Assembly (NCBI GenBank): GCA_023634235.1
Contig: JAMKCF010000023.1
Location: 3,571,001 to 3,635,000, forward strand
Origin: Pisaster brevispinus
Lineage: Eukaryota > Echinodermata > Asteroidea > Forcipulatida > Asteriidae
Length of the DNA: 64,000 nt
Direction: 5' to 3'
Numbering within the stretch: position 1 is the first letter of the stretch; every line of letters starts with the position of its first letter. The notes under the pieces are model-generated. The model ran no database searches. It had not been told where the DNA came from and saw only the letters and a list, made by a program, of their open reading frames with translations. Positions 1 through 12,019 of the stretch are shown here, piece after piece. The translations under genes were made by a program, and so were the position numbers.

Positions 1-3000
1 CTGTAAATAAAAAAATTACCACACAATCAATTTTAAGTTTACACACATTAGCTACAAATATTAAACACATACAAACTCTGGATCTATACAACAGCATTTT
101 CTGTTGTTTGGATATGAAAAAAAAACACCGAAAGCAGAGGTGTGACGCAATATTAAAAAAAAATATGCTAGGTTTGTTGTATTACGTCATATACAATCAA
201 TAACAAAGTTGATAACATTACACCATCACACGTAAAAACTTTTACTATTATTCGTTTGTTTTGATCGAAGAACTCATTTTCCCATCTATTTTTATATTTA
301 TTTATTTAGTTGATTATTGATTTATTTATACAAAATTTATTGATCGATTGATTGATTGATTGATTTCGTTATTTTTTTATTATTTTTTTTTCTTCATTAT
401 TATGTATTTTTACATTTTTAAAGAGTTACTTTTCAAATTTTAACACGCAAGCTTGTCTACTATTATAACTTTAATGTAAAGTATGTGTAAGTTGCAAACG
501 TGATCTTATGTAGGCCCCTACTCATTTATGTTTATATGTTGTTTTTGTGTTGGTTGTCATTTCCTTAATTGTGTTTTGTATTAGTTAAACCATAGAGCAA
601 GGACATCAGTTTCGGTTTTAAGGTTAGTGAGTAACCCTCATCTTACTTGTGGATTAGTAATTTTTATTGCTTTCAATTGTTTATGTTTTTGGGTTTTTTT
701 TGTGGTTTTTATTTATTTTACTTATTTATTTTATTTATTTTATTATTTTTTTTATTGTTAACTTTTTAGAATTTTAGTTTAAAATGTTTACGTTTAGTTT
801 TAAAGTGTTAAGTTTTTTTTATTTATTGACATGCACGGTGCAGCAGTTCACAGCTTAGAAATAAACCAGGATTAATGTTCATTAAGTTTCCTTTAAAGCG
901 TGCTTTCCTTACTAATACTAGTAGTAGTCTATTACATTTTGTAATTTCCTATTTCGCTCGTTTTCTTTGTTCTTGTATATCGTTCACATAATGTTAAAAG
1001 TTAGGTTGTCAGTCGTTTATTTTATGTTTAAATTTGTATTTTTTCTACTTTTTAAAGTGTTTTTTAATTTTTTTTTTTTTTTTTTTTTTTTTAACGACTA
1101 TGTTTTTGAGAGGTTTCCAAGTGTCTGCACTTGGTATTGCAACGATGTAGTCCCATTTATACAGAAACTACGGCGCGGGACAATAATTGTGATTCTTCAT
1201 TATGTCACTGATCATTATTGAATTGCTGTGTTTGTGCATTTTCTCCCCTTTACTCTCCAATTTCTCGTTTTATCATTTAATTTTTGTAAAAAATAGTTAG
1301 TGTCCAGACGTTTTGACCTTAGCTCGAAGGCCTAATGACAATACAACACACACATAGTCAGGTGTGGTGTGACAGAAGCAGTCAAGTGAAAAGAGATTAA
1401 AGCGCACAGAAAAGGCAAGGGATGAACAAGGAAGGTGGTGACAAGGGGGGCAGTTAGAGTGAACGAACAATCACTCTGTGGCTCCCTAATATCAATATGT
1501 TTGTTTGTAAATTGTTATTTATGTGTTTTGATATTCATTAATTGTACTTTTGGGTTGTTTTATTACTTAAAACAATTGTTTGCAAGATCTGACTTTGTAT
1601 TTATTTGTTGTTCTATTGACGTGCCGTTTAACGTGATTGTATGTGGTGCCCAAAGAACCTGTTTGAATATTACCCCGGACACCTATTACCAAATTGTTCT
1701 CAAACTTTAGTACGCACAAACATAGAAGTCTCAACATTCATCAAACAGAGATCCAACTCAATTATGTATCTGGTTTTTGTGTAAAACAGCGTTTAAATTA
1801 ATTAACTCGGCCAGACTTGGTCTCTCAATACGAAGGCGGAGTCAATTTTGTCTGAGAAAGAAGGGGGCCTACTGCATTTAGTGAAAACAAGTCGTTTTCG
1901 TATAAACTTTAACAGCCGGTTCAATCCAACATTGGAAACTCTTGTCTTGTTTGTGTACAACATAGTATCTTTCTTGTTTAAAGGACAAAAGGGGGCTCTT
2001 GATGATGACGCAATGGTTAATTTGTTTTAAGGTCCCACGTTGCTGGTAAAGGTTTGTGAAAACTAAATAGTTTGTGTGCGTGTATAAATCATGGTTCAAT
2101 GCTCGAATGTATTTTCATTTCGAAAACAAGCATATTGTTACAACTTGGTTAAGAAGACAAGAAGTATCGAGAAAGAGGCTTAAAAGAGATAAAGGAGCAT
2201 ACTATGATACCGTCAATAAACATTAAATACAAAAGCGTGTGATTGTCATGCATGTCATCTGATTTCGGTGAGTTTATGTTCATGTTAATCGTAATGATGT
2301 ACAAACTAGACGAGTCTTGAGATGGACTTAGTACACAGTTAAGACTATTTGCGATAACTTGTGGAAAACAAACAATCTAAATTGTTAAAAGTTTGCACGG
2401 GTTAAGTTCGTGTTTATATAATGAACGCGGGGATGTTCTTGTTTTTCCATTGGTATGTCGTAATAAAGCAGTTTGATGTAATGAATGGTTAATACTACGA
2501 TGTTAGTGTGTGATGAGTGTTTTTATCTTAACAAACTTGGAATGAAACCTTAAAGATTTCACTTCGTCTAAATATTCGATTCAAAAGAATCGAATTGAAT
2601 AAACCCTTGCCGTGTAAAAACACATATTTCTAGGAGGGATCGTTTTTTATTCTTTATTAACGTGTATTGTGCATGATGTACATCAACTTTTAGAAATAAA
2701 AAAAAAAACACTTGCAAATGTGTTATCTGAGTGATTTGTAAGGGGTCACTCATGCTCTTTAGTCAAAACTCTCACGGAAAGGGGAGGCATCGATCGATAG
2801 TTCATTAAACCTAGGGTATTGAACCTGCCTCCTTGTTATGTGCACGCTACAATGATGTTTTAAGGACAAACAAATTGTGTTCATTGGGTTGTATTACTTT
2901 TTTGTCAAGGTAACTGTATGCCTATGTGTGTATACATACATGTAGCCTATAGGCTTCCAATTTGTTGGACAAATTATGATGATTTACCTTCTTCAATATG

Positions 3001-3800
3001 TTTTGGGAGAACAGTTAATATTACCATGGACCATGCGTAAAACGCTCTGACTTACATGCAGCGCCAAATGTCCATCGAATGAGTAAGTACTCAATATTCA
3101 CAGTAAAATTAACCAATAACTAACGTCATGTTGGACGTGTATCGAACAAAACCCCTAACGCACCCTCATGTTTATGATCTGCGTTGCACTCCTATTGCAT
3201 TGTCTAGCCAGTGGATTGGGTACCCCCGATGTACGGAAAATAAACTTAGTCCTGTATACTGAGACGTTTACGAAGCTCCGATGCACTAAAGCGTTAAAGC
3301 ATATAGACCAAGGATTATACATATGGTTTATTTGATGTGTGTATATGTCAGCATTTGAAGAACCAAGTGCTAAAACAAGCCTTTTCCATGACTTTTGACA
3401 GACTTCTGGGTCGTCGTATTCTTTTAACAGATTAAACGTTAACTCCCCAACTGTTTTTCGGTTAATCGTGTCGATAAATGAACTTATCGTGGAAGACTGT
3501 CCTCTTTCTGGTTTTCTTGATGCGTATAACGCAACCCGCTACACGTTGGCTCAACCCTCGAAGATGCTATCGAACGATAATGTTTTCCTGCAGACATGAT
3601 GACCGTACAACTGACCAAAGTTATGATGTTATGATAATTTAACGATAATATTTGTAAATCAAAGGGCTATGCGGGTGGAATTTATACAATGTATAACCCT
3701 AACTAATAATACTGCAACGTCATCTATAACGGATCAATAGGATTTATTTCCTTCAACTAGTCAGTAAAACTGCAACGTCATTCTCACACGCCCTCTTTGT
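1..3800. other. AT-rich stretch without a recognised gene
   Basis: Poly-T and poly-A runs and low-complexity T-rich DNA dominate the first 1.1 kb, including a run of about 27 T at 1066-1092 and a short GATT microsatellite at 341-365. No reading frame here has recognisable domain content, and the short open frames are T-rich (Phe/Leu/Val) and probably chance. No splice-bounded exon was convincing on either strand. Confidence 0.6.
341..365. repeat. (GATT)n microsatellite
   Basis: About six consecutive GATT units inside AT-rich DNA. Confidence 0.85.
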
Positions 3801-4004
3801 CAGAGGATATTCCCTACCACTATACCAGCACTCACCGGTCCTACCAACACACTGCCCCCTCTTTATAGATCAATAAGATTAACTCCCTCTCCCTAACCCG
3901 TCACACATGCCCCTTTTGTTCGGGGATTATCCCTGCCAGCACCGCTACCAACGTACACACAGGCATTGCACCACAGCATGTAATTTCATATTCCTCTCCT
4001 ATTT

Positions 4005-4117
4005 CTGGTACATTTTGACCTCTCTCAAGGAAGGTCAAAGTGTTCCCTATTTTCACCCTATTTCTGGTACAGTTTGACCTTTCATTGTTCTCTGAGGGAA
4101 AGGTCAAAGTGTACCAG
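4005..4117. repeat. Two adjacent palindromes built on AGGTCAAA half-sites
   Basis: The second palindrome has 20-base arms at 4064-4083 and 4098-4117 with a single mismatch and a 14-base loop. Each arm contains TTTGACCT or AGGTCAAA next to a CTGGTAC end. The first palindrome (about 4005-4045) has the same plan but is more diverged. AGGTCA is the nuclear-receptor half-site, so regulatory function is possible. A decayed foldback element is the simpler reading. Confidence 0.65.
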
Positions 4118-4548
4118 GAAGTCTACCTTAACTACTTATTTTCCTCTTTACGTTGTAACCATATATCTTTGTTTACGTCAAGACTCGTCAAGACTTGTCT
4201 GTGACGTCACTTTATCTGCAGATTGATCTTGTTGACTCCTGTTTTTGGAAGGTAAATCACACGCAGGGATCCTAATCTTACAGTTGTCTTTTTGACTGTT
4301 CCTTGCATTTATTTGTACATCTTGATCCGTTGCGTGGTCGTGACTTTCCCTCACTTCATGGTAACTATATACAGGGCAGGTCACCTTACGTTCCTTCCAA
4401 AAAGGATCCTCAGCAATAACGGCATCAGACCCTTTTGTTCCTCGTTTCCATTCAGCCTACGCTGTCCTGTACACACTTGTACGTGTGTGATCACTCAACC
4501 GAAAACACCTATTATACTGCGCGCTATAACCACACTACACAAGAGGAT

Positions 4549-4685
4549 CTTGGAAGGGAGGGAAAAGAGGGAGTGGCATGAAGGGAGGATGGAGAGGGAG
4601 GCAGAGGGTCTTGGAGGGAGGGTCAAATGGGAGGGGGGCAGGGAGGGAAGAGGGATTTGGGAGGGATTCGGGAGGTTTTGGGGTA
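4549..4685. repeat. Homopurine G-rich tract (G-quadruplex-prone)
   Basis: About 135 bases are almost entirely A/G on the plus strand, with many GGG and GGGG runs, for example GGGAGGGTCAAATGGGAGGGG. The open frames across it on both strands give only Gly/Glu/Arg or Pro/Ser/Leu low-complexity peptides, so they are not listed as genes. Confidence 0.8.
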
Positions 4686-5238
4686 CGAAACGCCCCTCCC
4701 TTACTACTTTGGGCCATAGCCTTCTCATCGGAACAGTTAATATTTCATAACACCAAAAATGGATCATCACTTCCTTTATTTGGTGACGGAGGAACACACT
4801 TATTTCTGGAATAATCCTAGAATATTCAAGATGGTGTCGCGACTGCTTCCTTACATCATTGAGTTGCCCTGGAAACTTATTTGAGTAAATATGTTAACAT
4901 GAGTGTCGTATTCAGACACTTCTTCATGTGAAAAAAACCCCCAGGAAACTGTTCAGTGTCTAAAACACAAAACTTTGTTGTGTTTTTCAGTTTCAAAAGT
5001 CACTATAAAAAAAAAAAAAGTTTAGAAAACAAAATCAGTAGATATCATTGACAGTTTAATGCCTGCATATTAGACTAAATTGTAGTTTGGTGCTTACAAA
5101 AACAAAGCTCATGTGTTGATGAAAATAACAAAATATCAAAAATAAATGAATCACTTGATACAAAAATGTGGTTTTGCTTTGCCAGGACAAGTGACAATCT
5201 TGGAGATGTATAGATGTGGGCCATGCGACCCAACTCAC

Positions 5239-5454
5239 TCTTAAGTCGTTGACATCTTGGTATCCGCCGACGAAGACTGCCCCCATGAGTTTTGAAATGT
5301 CCAGTTGACCCTGTGAGATCGGTGTGAGATACTCCACAGTGGTTTGCTCACCGTTAACGGTTGCAAAGACGCTCCGTATTTGTGGTGAGCCAAGGTTGTA
5401 GATGATGACGGAGTAGGTGGTGTTTGCTTCAAAAGAGCCATCTCCAATGTACAG
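5239..5454 (-). CDS. Internal exon encoding the C-terminal half of a laminin-G-like domain
   Basis: This is a 216-base open exon of 72 codons on the minus strand. It starts after an acceptor ending in TAACAG and stops at a strong donor reading AAGA/GTGAGT, phase 0 at both ends. The peptide begins LYIGDGSF, continues TYSVIIYNLGS and VNGEQTTVEYLTPISQGQLD, and ends MGAVFVGGYQDVNDLR. This is the usual order of the second half of a laminin-G beta-sandwich: a hydrophobic strand, a short VNG turn, then a VFVGG strand, as in laminin alpha chains, usherin, crumbs and similar extracellular proteins. It follows in phase from the exon at 12334-12611, so both probably belong to one gene. Laminin-G domains bind ligands or glycans outside the cell. 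The cysteine-bearing end of the domain is missing and should lie in a later exon at lower coordinates, which I could not find. Parent protein unknown. Confidence 0.68.
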
Positions 5455-5555
5455 CTGTTACAAAGACAAAAAACAATCAACAGTAAACAAAATTACAATA
5501 TCAAACTAGTTTCTGTAAAGTTTTTAGGATCTTGAGTTGCCCTCTTTCCCTATTT

Positions 5556-5913
5556 GGAGGGTTTACCTTTGGTAATTACTCCAAAAATGAATGACCATGA
5601 AAACTTCCTTGATAAGAAGAAGCACTGCAACTGTGGATAATGTATATTGGAAATAATTCCCTTCAAAGGAATGTGGTTTTAGAGAGAGGGATTAAAAACA
5701 TTTCAATCTGAGAAAAGTTTCTCAGATTGCGTATTCCAACTACGAGTTATTCTTCCTGCATGGATATAACTGCTCATGATTTTCGGCAATATCTCAAAAA
5801 CGCTACCACGTTTTGAAATAAAATTTCGCGGGTTGGTTGTATTGTATCCAACGTTTATACAGGATTAAAGCAACAGAGCGATTCCAAAAACCAAAGGTAT
5901 ATATTGCCTTTAA
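5556..5913 (+). mobile_element. TTAA-bounded short DNA element, copy 1 (diverged)
   Basis: It aligns by eye along its length with five other copies in the window. Shared blocks include TTTGGTAATTACTCC near the 5' end, a central TCTGAGAAA...TTTCTCAGATT foldback, ATCTCAAAAACGC and a terminal CCAAAGGTATATATTGCC followed by TTTAAA. The 5' TTAA is eroded in this copy. It is too short to encode a transposase. Confidence 0.75.
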
Positions 5914-6029
5914 AGAGCCACTTTGAAAATTGTACATTTCTGAATCTTGTCCCTGAGACAAACTATGCAGAGAATGGTTAAACTGAGCCACACAAATTGT
6001 CCTATATGACTGTGTGTTGTGCGATGATA

Positions 6030-6284
6030 CTGGGCACAATTTCATGGCTCTGCTTATCGCCGAATTCTGCGCTTGTAATCACCATTCTCCTCTCTCTGTG
6101 CAAGCACCGAACTTCTGCGCTAGCTGTGTAAGCGAAGAATGTCTAATAACGTGGAGTATGCACGCGCACAAGAAAAAAATCCCACCTAACCCGTGAAATG
6201 CGCTTGATGTAAGCCTGGAAGTCCCTGCTTCCGTGAGCGTCGATTGTGTGCTTAGGGTAAGCAGAGCCATGAAATTGGGCCCAG
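6030..6284. mobile_element. TIR element starting CTGGGC, copy 1
   Basis: The ends are inverted repeats of about 27 bases: CTGGGCACAATTTCATGGCT at the left and the reverse complement of CTGGGCCCAATTTCATGGCT at the right. A related copy is at 13059-13285. No convincing target-site duplication was found. It encodes nothing recognisable, so it is a MITE-like remnant. Confidence 0.75.
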
Positions 6285-6302
6285 ATGTCAACTGTAACAC
6301 AT

Positions 6303-6588
6303 CACGGTTCTCCCCAGGTTTTTTCAAAACTGTGGGGGCATTCTGGACCCAATTTTTGTAATGTTTGGCCAAAGCATGCTAAATTGAAACATCTTCGGAA
6401 TGTTTTCTACTTGGTGTTTATCTCAGTTTTAAAAGCTCTACTGTGGAATCTGGAGCATTCTTTATGGTTTTCTCTTGAAAAAAATTTTTTGAAAAAATAA
6501 TAATAATAAAATCCTTGCGGATTGGCTGAAATTCACACGTATTGGCCTGATATGCTAATACGCTAGCTTGTGCATGCGAAGAACCCAG
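6303..6588. mobile_element. CAGGG-type MITE with 5-bp target duplication, copy 1
   Basis: It is flanked by CACAT at 6298-6302 and CACAT at 6589-6593. The ends (CACGGTTCTCCCC... and ...GAAGAACCCAG) match the CAGGGTTCTTCC...GGAACCCTG ends of the copy at 18727-18992. The two share a long interior, including AAGCATGCTAAATTGAA, ATTTTCTACTTGGTGTTTAT and GCATTCTTTATGGTTTT. No transposase is present. Confidence 0.85.
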
Positions 6589-6593
6589 CACAT

Positions 6594-8080
6594 TATAGAT
6601 GTATTAGTTGTGAGTCCCTTGAAAGTCAAATTGAATTTTTATCTCTTCAAGTTCCTCTCCCCCTTTGAGTGACAAACAATCAAAGACAGGAATACACGTA
6701 CTGTAGTCGTATCACACAGTGATACATGACTGACAATAAGATTATCTTCTTAAAATACACCCAGAATGCCGCAGTCAAGTTGGAGGATTACTGATCACAG
6801 AACGTCACCATACGGGACAACTGTTGACAACCGAGTTTCCGATGGGAATACCAAGGGTATTGTTACAATAGGCTCTCCATATGAAGTGAATAACGGCAGT
6901 GAATTCATGGTGGGTTATCAGGGCAACAATTCGATGTCTACCAGAAAAGTACCACTACATGTAGGAAAATCTCTCTCCAGTTTTGAATTGATTAAGGAAG
7001 GCACAAGTTTCAAAATGAATTTTCCTTTTGATTTCCTAATCACAGTGTATGTTATCCAGGGTAGCCATTATTTGGATCCAGGGTGACAATAAAGCAGCGA
7101 TGCTATGCACAGTGTATGGCAGTAAGCATGACATGCATTAGTTGTGGGAGCTCCATGATTAGTGCGTTCAATCCAGTCGTGACAAGGCAAGATTTAGGAA
7201 GCTTGCAAGAAATGGCTGACTTGGAAGTCCACACAGGTTTATAGTTACCCAATCTGACCTGCTACTATTTCATTCCAGCATCGCATTTCTTGAGGAAATG
7301 ACAATTTTTTTTTTAAAGTGACACAAGCAAAAAAGTTCTTCTTTTGACAGGTTTGCAGAAAAAAGTCTGTACACGCATTATTCCTAAATTGCAAAGTTTT
7401 TTTCCAAGCACAAATGAAATCAGTGTTCCCTTACCAATGGTCCTTTTTCTCTCATTGGAAGGCTTAGCGTTTTGCAATAAAAGCATCCAAATTGAGCGAT
7501 TACATAAGTTTGGTGATCGGAGGTGGGCACAAAATCTTTATTTTTTTGCAAGTAACCGGAAGCTGGGGGTGAGGTTTATTTCCCAGGTTTTCTTCGCTAT
7601 ATTGTTGAATTTGTTTTGACTTTCATATTTTTGATCAATTAGTATTACATTCCCAACAACATTTGTAATTTTCATGGTCATAAACTACATTAAACTAAAT
7701 TATTTGATGAAACAAAATCTCGCCCACGCAAAACTTAATTGTCTCGGAAGTTCAAACACGCGTGAGACTTGTACAGTCTAAACTTAAATCCATCTCTCTA
7801 ATAATAAGTCCATGATACACGAGGGTTTCTGATAATAGGACCTACATCTCAAACCACATTTATTTATATACATGTCAAGCAAGTATGTGACTTGTATACA
7901 TGTGAAGACATGATGTTCAGGCTGATTTCGTTTCCTGTTTCTATGATCGACTCGCCATTACTGCATGTTGGTGACCTTTCGCCAAAAAAAAAAGAAGCCC
8001 CCAGGCCTCTTTTTTTGAAACGAGCGCAAGTTTTAAAACAAACAACAGGAAAACTGTAACACATGCAGGGAGTTTATGGG
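6594..8080. other. No gene recognised
   Basis: Part of the inferred intron. A plus-strand open frame at 6766-7086 (106 codons) and another at 7344-7619 (91 codons) have no recognisable motifs, no supporting splice pattern and no paralogue in the window, so they are treated as chance. Confidence 0.5.
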
Positions 8081-8130
8081 TTGTGCTGCGGAAAAGGGAG
8101 GTAAACTAGGGTCCAGAACAGTGAGCTGAT

Positions 8131-8169
8131 AATGGGGTAGGGAAGGGAATGGGGAGGGGAATGGGCAGG
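8131..8169 (+). repeat. G-run cluster, quadruplex-prone
   Basis: Seven runs of three or more G occur within 40 bases, spaced by 1-3 bases (GGGGTAGGGAAGGG, then ATGGGGAGGGGAATGGG and so on). This fits the classical G-quadruplex pattern on the plus strand, which is antisense to the laminin-G gene. Confidence 0.7.
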
Positions 8170-8919
8170 GTTTGATTGCAGAATAACACAGCTGTAAAGG
8201 TCGACAAAGAAGAAGGAAAAAAATGCCCTTGTTAAGATAATTCTTTTTAAAAGTAGGGCTGCATTTACAGACTTCTCTGGTAGCTCTTAATCCATTTTCA
8301 AGATTTCAAAGATTGAGGCTTCCAAAGGTTCTCTGATAAAACCATGGAGGTTAGCTAAGCAAGCAAGATAAAAAGGTCATGCCAGAGTCAGGATTCTTGC
8401 GATAGACTTGTAAACTCAGCAAATTTAGCAGCAAGGCAACTACAACAAGGCACCAGACACTGAGCCTCCTACAAAAGTCATGCCTTGACCACTCCACGAG
8501 TAAACGTGTACATTACATGGAAGTTGAAGATGAATGCGACATGTGTCAGTGGGAATTTATAAATCACGGGCGTCAGATGTAATAACTAGTTAATTATGAT
8601 GATACCTTAATGCATGCAGCCATGACTCTGTACAGTATGACATTCATTCTGCGTGTCAGAGTAGATACTTCGAGGAAACTTGAGTCCCTAGACATCAAGC
8701 ATCGAGGAGAAACAGGAGATACTTAATGGGTGATCAGCTTGTAACATTAAATTGTAGTCCGACAGGAAAGGGCATTAACCCAGCAACACTAATGTTGTCA
8801 TTCATCAAGAGCCTGCTTCGGGGTGTGTTTCTGGAGCATGTGCCAATTTACAAGGGTCATTGTTTCTGGCCTACTTTCATGTGATTGTTTTCTTCATTGT
8901 TGGGTTTCTTTACTATATT

Positions 8920-9082
8920 TTGGTTTTACCCTTACACTGATGTGTCTTGAGCACTGTATATTCAGTACTTTCCCGAGTTCTGTGAAAGAAAAATCCACAG
9001 GCAATCACTCGGGTGGGATTCAAACCCACGACCTTTGCATTGCTAGAGCAGGTGTCTTACCACTAGACCACCGAGCTAGCCC
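8920..9082 (-). mobile_element. tRNA-derived SINE, minus strand
   Basis: On the minus strand, 9082 down to about 9012 reads as a tRNA-like head. It starts GGGCTAGCTCGGTGG, has a box-A-like TGGTCTAGTGG and a box-B-like GGTTTGAATCC. It is followed by a body containing the CCTGTGG...CACAG foldback and ACTCGGGAAAGTACTGA. Degenerate stems and an attached body make a SINE more likely than a working tRNA gene. The 3' limit is approximate. Confidence 0.7.
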
Positions 9083-9373
9083 AATTGGCTAGAGGCAGTT
9101 CGAATCCTTAGCAGCATGTTTCTTAACATTGTACCATTTACAATAATGAATGAAGTGACGGTTAATACTAACAGTAATATGACTTTCTAATAGAGTGGGG
9201 TAAGAGTGCATTTCAGTTCTGGGAGAAATTTTGAGCTTTACATACATATAATTACAAACAAAATACAAGTATAATCTACAAATTAACTTAAAGATTTAAA
9301 ATTACAAAAGAAAAATGTGAAAACAGAGTAGGATTTGAGGTGTAATTTAAAGAGATCGGGGTTCGTCTGAGAA

Positions 9374-10345
9374 CGGAGGGTAGCAGGGAGAGAGTTCCAA
9401 CATGTCCAAAGAGGCGGAGAATAGCAGGGAGAGAGTTCCAAAGAGGTGGCGGGTAGCAGGGAGAGAGTCCCAAAGAGGCGGATGGTAGCAGGGAGAGAGT
9501 TCCAAAGAGGCGGCGGGTAGCAGGGAGAGAGTCCCAAAGAGGTGGCGGGTAGCAGGGAGAGAGTTCCAAAGAGGCGGATGGTAGCAGGGAGAGAGTTCCA
9601 AAGAGGTGGCGGGTAGCAGGGAGAGAGTCCACAAGAGGTGGCGGGTAGCAGGGAGAGAGTTCCAATATGTCCAAAGAGGCGGAGAATAGCAGGGAGAGAG
9701 AATCTCAAAGAGACAGACGATAGCAGGGAGAGAGTTCCAAAGAGGTGGCGGGTAGCAGGGAGAGAGCTCCAAAGAGACGGAGGGTAGCAGGGAGAGAGTT
9801 CCAAAGAGGAGGCGGGTAGCAGGGAAAGAGCTCCAAAGAGACGGAGGGTAGCAGGGAGAGAGTTCCAAAGAGGCGGCGGGTAGCAGGGAAAGAGCTCCAA
9901 AGAGACAGAAGATAGCAGGGAGAGAGTTCCAAAGAGGCGGCGGGTAGCAGGGAGAGAGTTCCAAAAAGGCGGAGGATAGCAGGGAGACAGTTCCAAAGAG
10001 ACAGAGGGTAGCAAGGAGAGAGTTCCAAAGAGCAGAGGATAGCAGGAAGAGAGTTCCAAAGAGGCGGCGGGTAGCAGGGAGAGAGTTCCAAAAAGGCGGC
10101 GGGTAGCAGGGAGAGAGCTTCAAAAAGACGGAGGGTAGCAGGGAGACAGTTCCAAAGAGACAGAGGGTAGCAAGGAGAGAGTTCCAAAGAGCAGAGGATA
10201 GCAGGGAGAGAGTTCCAAAGAGGCGGCGGGTAGCAGGGAGAGAGTCCCAAAGAGGCGGAGGATAGCAGGGAGACAGTTCCAAAGAGACAGAGGGTAGCAG
10301 GGAGACAGTTCCAAAGAGGCGGCGGGTAGCAGGGAGAGGGTTCCA
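9374..10345. repeat. 32-bp minisatellite array, first block
   Basis: About 30 units of 32 bases. The plus-strand consensus is a purine-rich block GTAGCAGGGAGAGAGTTCC followed by AAAGAGGCGGCGG. The phase is regular (TAGCAGGG at 9422, 9454, 9486 and so on), with a few longer or shorter units. On the minus strand (the sense of the laminin-G gene) it is pyrimidine-rich. Because 32 is not a multiple of 3 and the unit has few stops on the minus strand, long overlapping minus-strand frames stay open, up to 338 codons with a Leu/Pro/Ser repeat. I regard these as artefacts. Confidence 0.93.
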
Positions 10346-11300
10346 GTTGCAGTCTTTTATCATAAATCTAAAAATCCTTACACCCTTCTTGTCTGATTTT
10401 CTAAAACTTCAGCCAAAGAGAGTCAAATCAATCAGCAGCCCCAGAAGGAAGAAATCATGTGCCCCCTTTTGCCATCTTTTGGAAGCCCCATTTCTCATAA
10501 TTTGTTCCCATCCGTCTTGGATGGTGGAACATTGGAAATAAAATAAGTGAAAAAAAGCGGCGGGTAGCAGGGAAAGAGCTCCAAAGAGACGGAGGGTAGC
10601 AGGGAGAGAGTTCCAAAGAGGCGGCGGGTAGCAGGGAAAGAGCTCCAAAGAGACAGAAGATAGCAGGGAGAGAGTTCCAAAGAGGCGGCGGGTAGCAGGG
10701 AGAGAGTTCCAAAAAGGCGGAGGATAGCAGGGAGACAGTTCCAAAGAGACAGAGGGTAACAAGGAGAGAGTTCCAAAGAGCAGAGGATAGCAGGGAGAGA
10801 GTTCCAAAGAGGCGGCGGGTAGCAGGGAGAGAGTTCCAAAAAGGCGGCGGGTAGCAGGGAGAGAGCTTCAAAAAGACGGAGGGTAGCAGGGAGACAGTTC
10901 CAAAGAGACAGAGGGTAGCAAGGAGAGAGTTCCAAAGAGCAGAGGATAGCAGGGAGAGAGTTCCAAAGAGGCGGCGGGTAGCAGGGAGAGAGTCCCAAAG
11001 AGGCGGAGGATAGCAGGGAGACAGTTCCAAAGAGACAGAGGGTAGCAGGGAGACAGTTCCAAAGAGGCGGCGGGTAGCAGGGAGAGGGTTCCAGTTGCAG
11101 TCTTTTATCATAAATCTAAAAATCCTTACACCCTTCTTGTCTGATTTTCTTAAACTTCAGCCAAAGAGAGTCAAATCAATCAGCAGCCCCAGAAGGAAGA
11201 AATCATGTGCCCCCTTTTGCCATCTTTTGGAAGCCCCATTTCTCATAATTTGTTCCCATCCGTCTTGGATGGTGGAACATTGGAAATAAAATAAGTGAAA
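9807..11300. repeat. 748-bp tandem segmental duplication
   Basis: Sequence at about 9807-10552 recurs at about 10555-11300 with an offset of 748. Both copies hold the same ordered minisatellite variants and the same unique tail, for example AGTCTTTTATCATAAATC, and CCATCCGTCTTGGATGGTGG at 10507 and 11255. I noticed only a few differences (such as CTAAAAC versus CTTAAAC in the tail and GGTAAC versus GGTAGC), so it is recent or an assembly artefact. The junction is at AAGTGAAAAAAAGCGG, near 10550. Confidence 0.9.
10555..11090. repeat. 32-bp minisatellite array, second block
   Basis: Same 32-base unit as the first block and produced by the 748-bp duplication. It is interrupted from the first block by about 210 bases of non-repetitive tail. 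Confidence 0.93.
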
Positions 11301-12019
11301 TGTACTTGTTTTCCCTAAAATATAATAAAGCAGTTTCCATATGAAATTTGAACGGAAATTGTAGGAAATGAGCGGTAAAATTAGAAAAACATGGGAAATC
11401 TCTTTCAAATTTGACATTTCAATCAGTATGGTTTGACCTTATTGAGTCAGAGAAAATATCTTACTGTTTACTGTACATGTAGGATTTGGGGCTTAAACTG
11501 TTAAAAAATTCAAACGAGAAACCGCCTTAAAGAACTTAAGACCAGTGTGGAAAGCGCCTGTTCAATATATCAAACCTAATGACCGCTGGTCAGTTCTGAA
11601 GGTGTTATGACCTCTTATGTCATCCATTCCTCATGTCCATGTACCCAGATTCTTAATGCCCTTGTTTGTAGCCATAGGACAGGAAGGAATTGATTTGAAT
11701 GTCTCTTTAATCAAATCAAATCAAAATCAAATTAACACATACCATCCCTCAGGAAGGACTGGTCAATGGTTTGGTGATACCATGCTACATATAAGTAAGA
11801 CACATACATGAACCAAAAATTTTCATTTATAAACAAGGTGTACACTAGATTCAAGTTCAAAAACCTGTTCTACTTTGACTTGGGAAGGTAGTGCATTCTG
11901 CTCTACCAGCCAGGCTCCTAGTGGATGATACCCATGCCTAACATCCTTACGGACTGTGAAGGGGATAACCCTGTTTAAAACGCCCCAGGAGTAGGTGGCA
12001 ACGTGCCCCTGATGGCAGT

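Noticed and set aside
9283..11111. Long minus-strand open frames (up to 338 codons) with Leu/Pro/Ser repeats
   Set aside because: They are produced by a 32-bp minisatellite open in several overlapping frames; there is no codon-level signal or domain.
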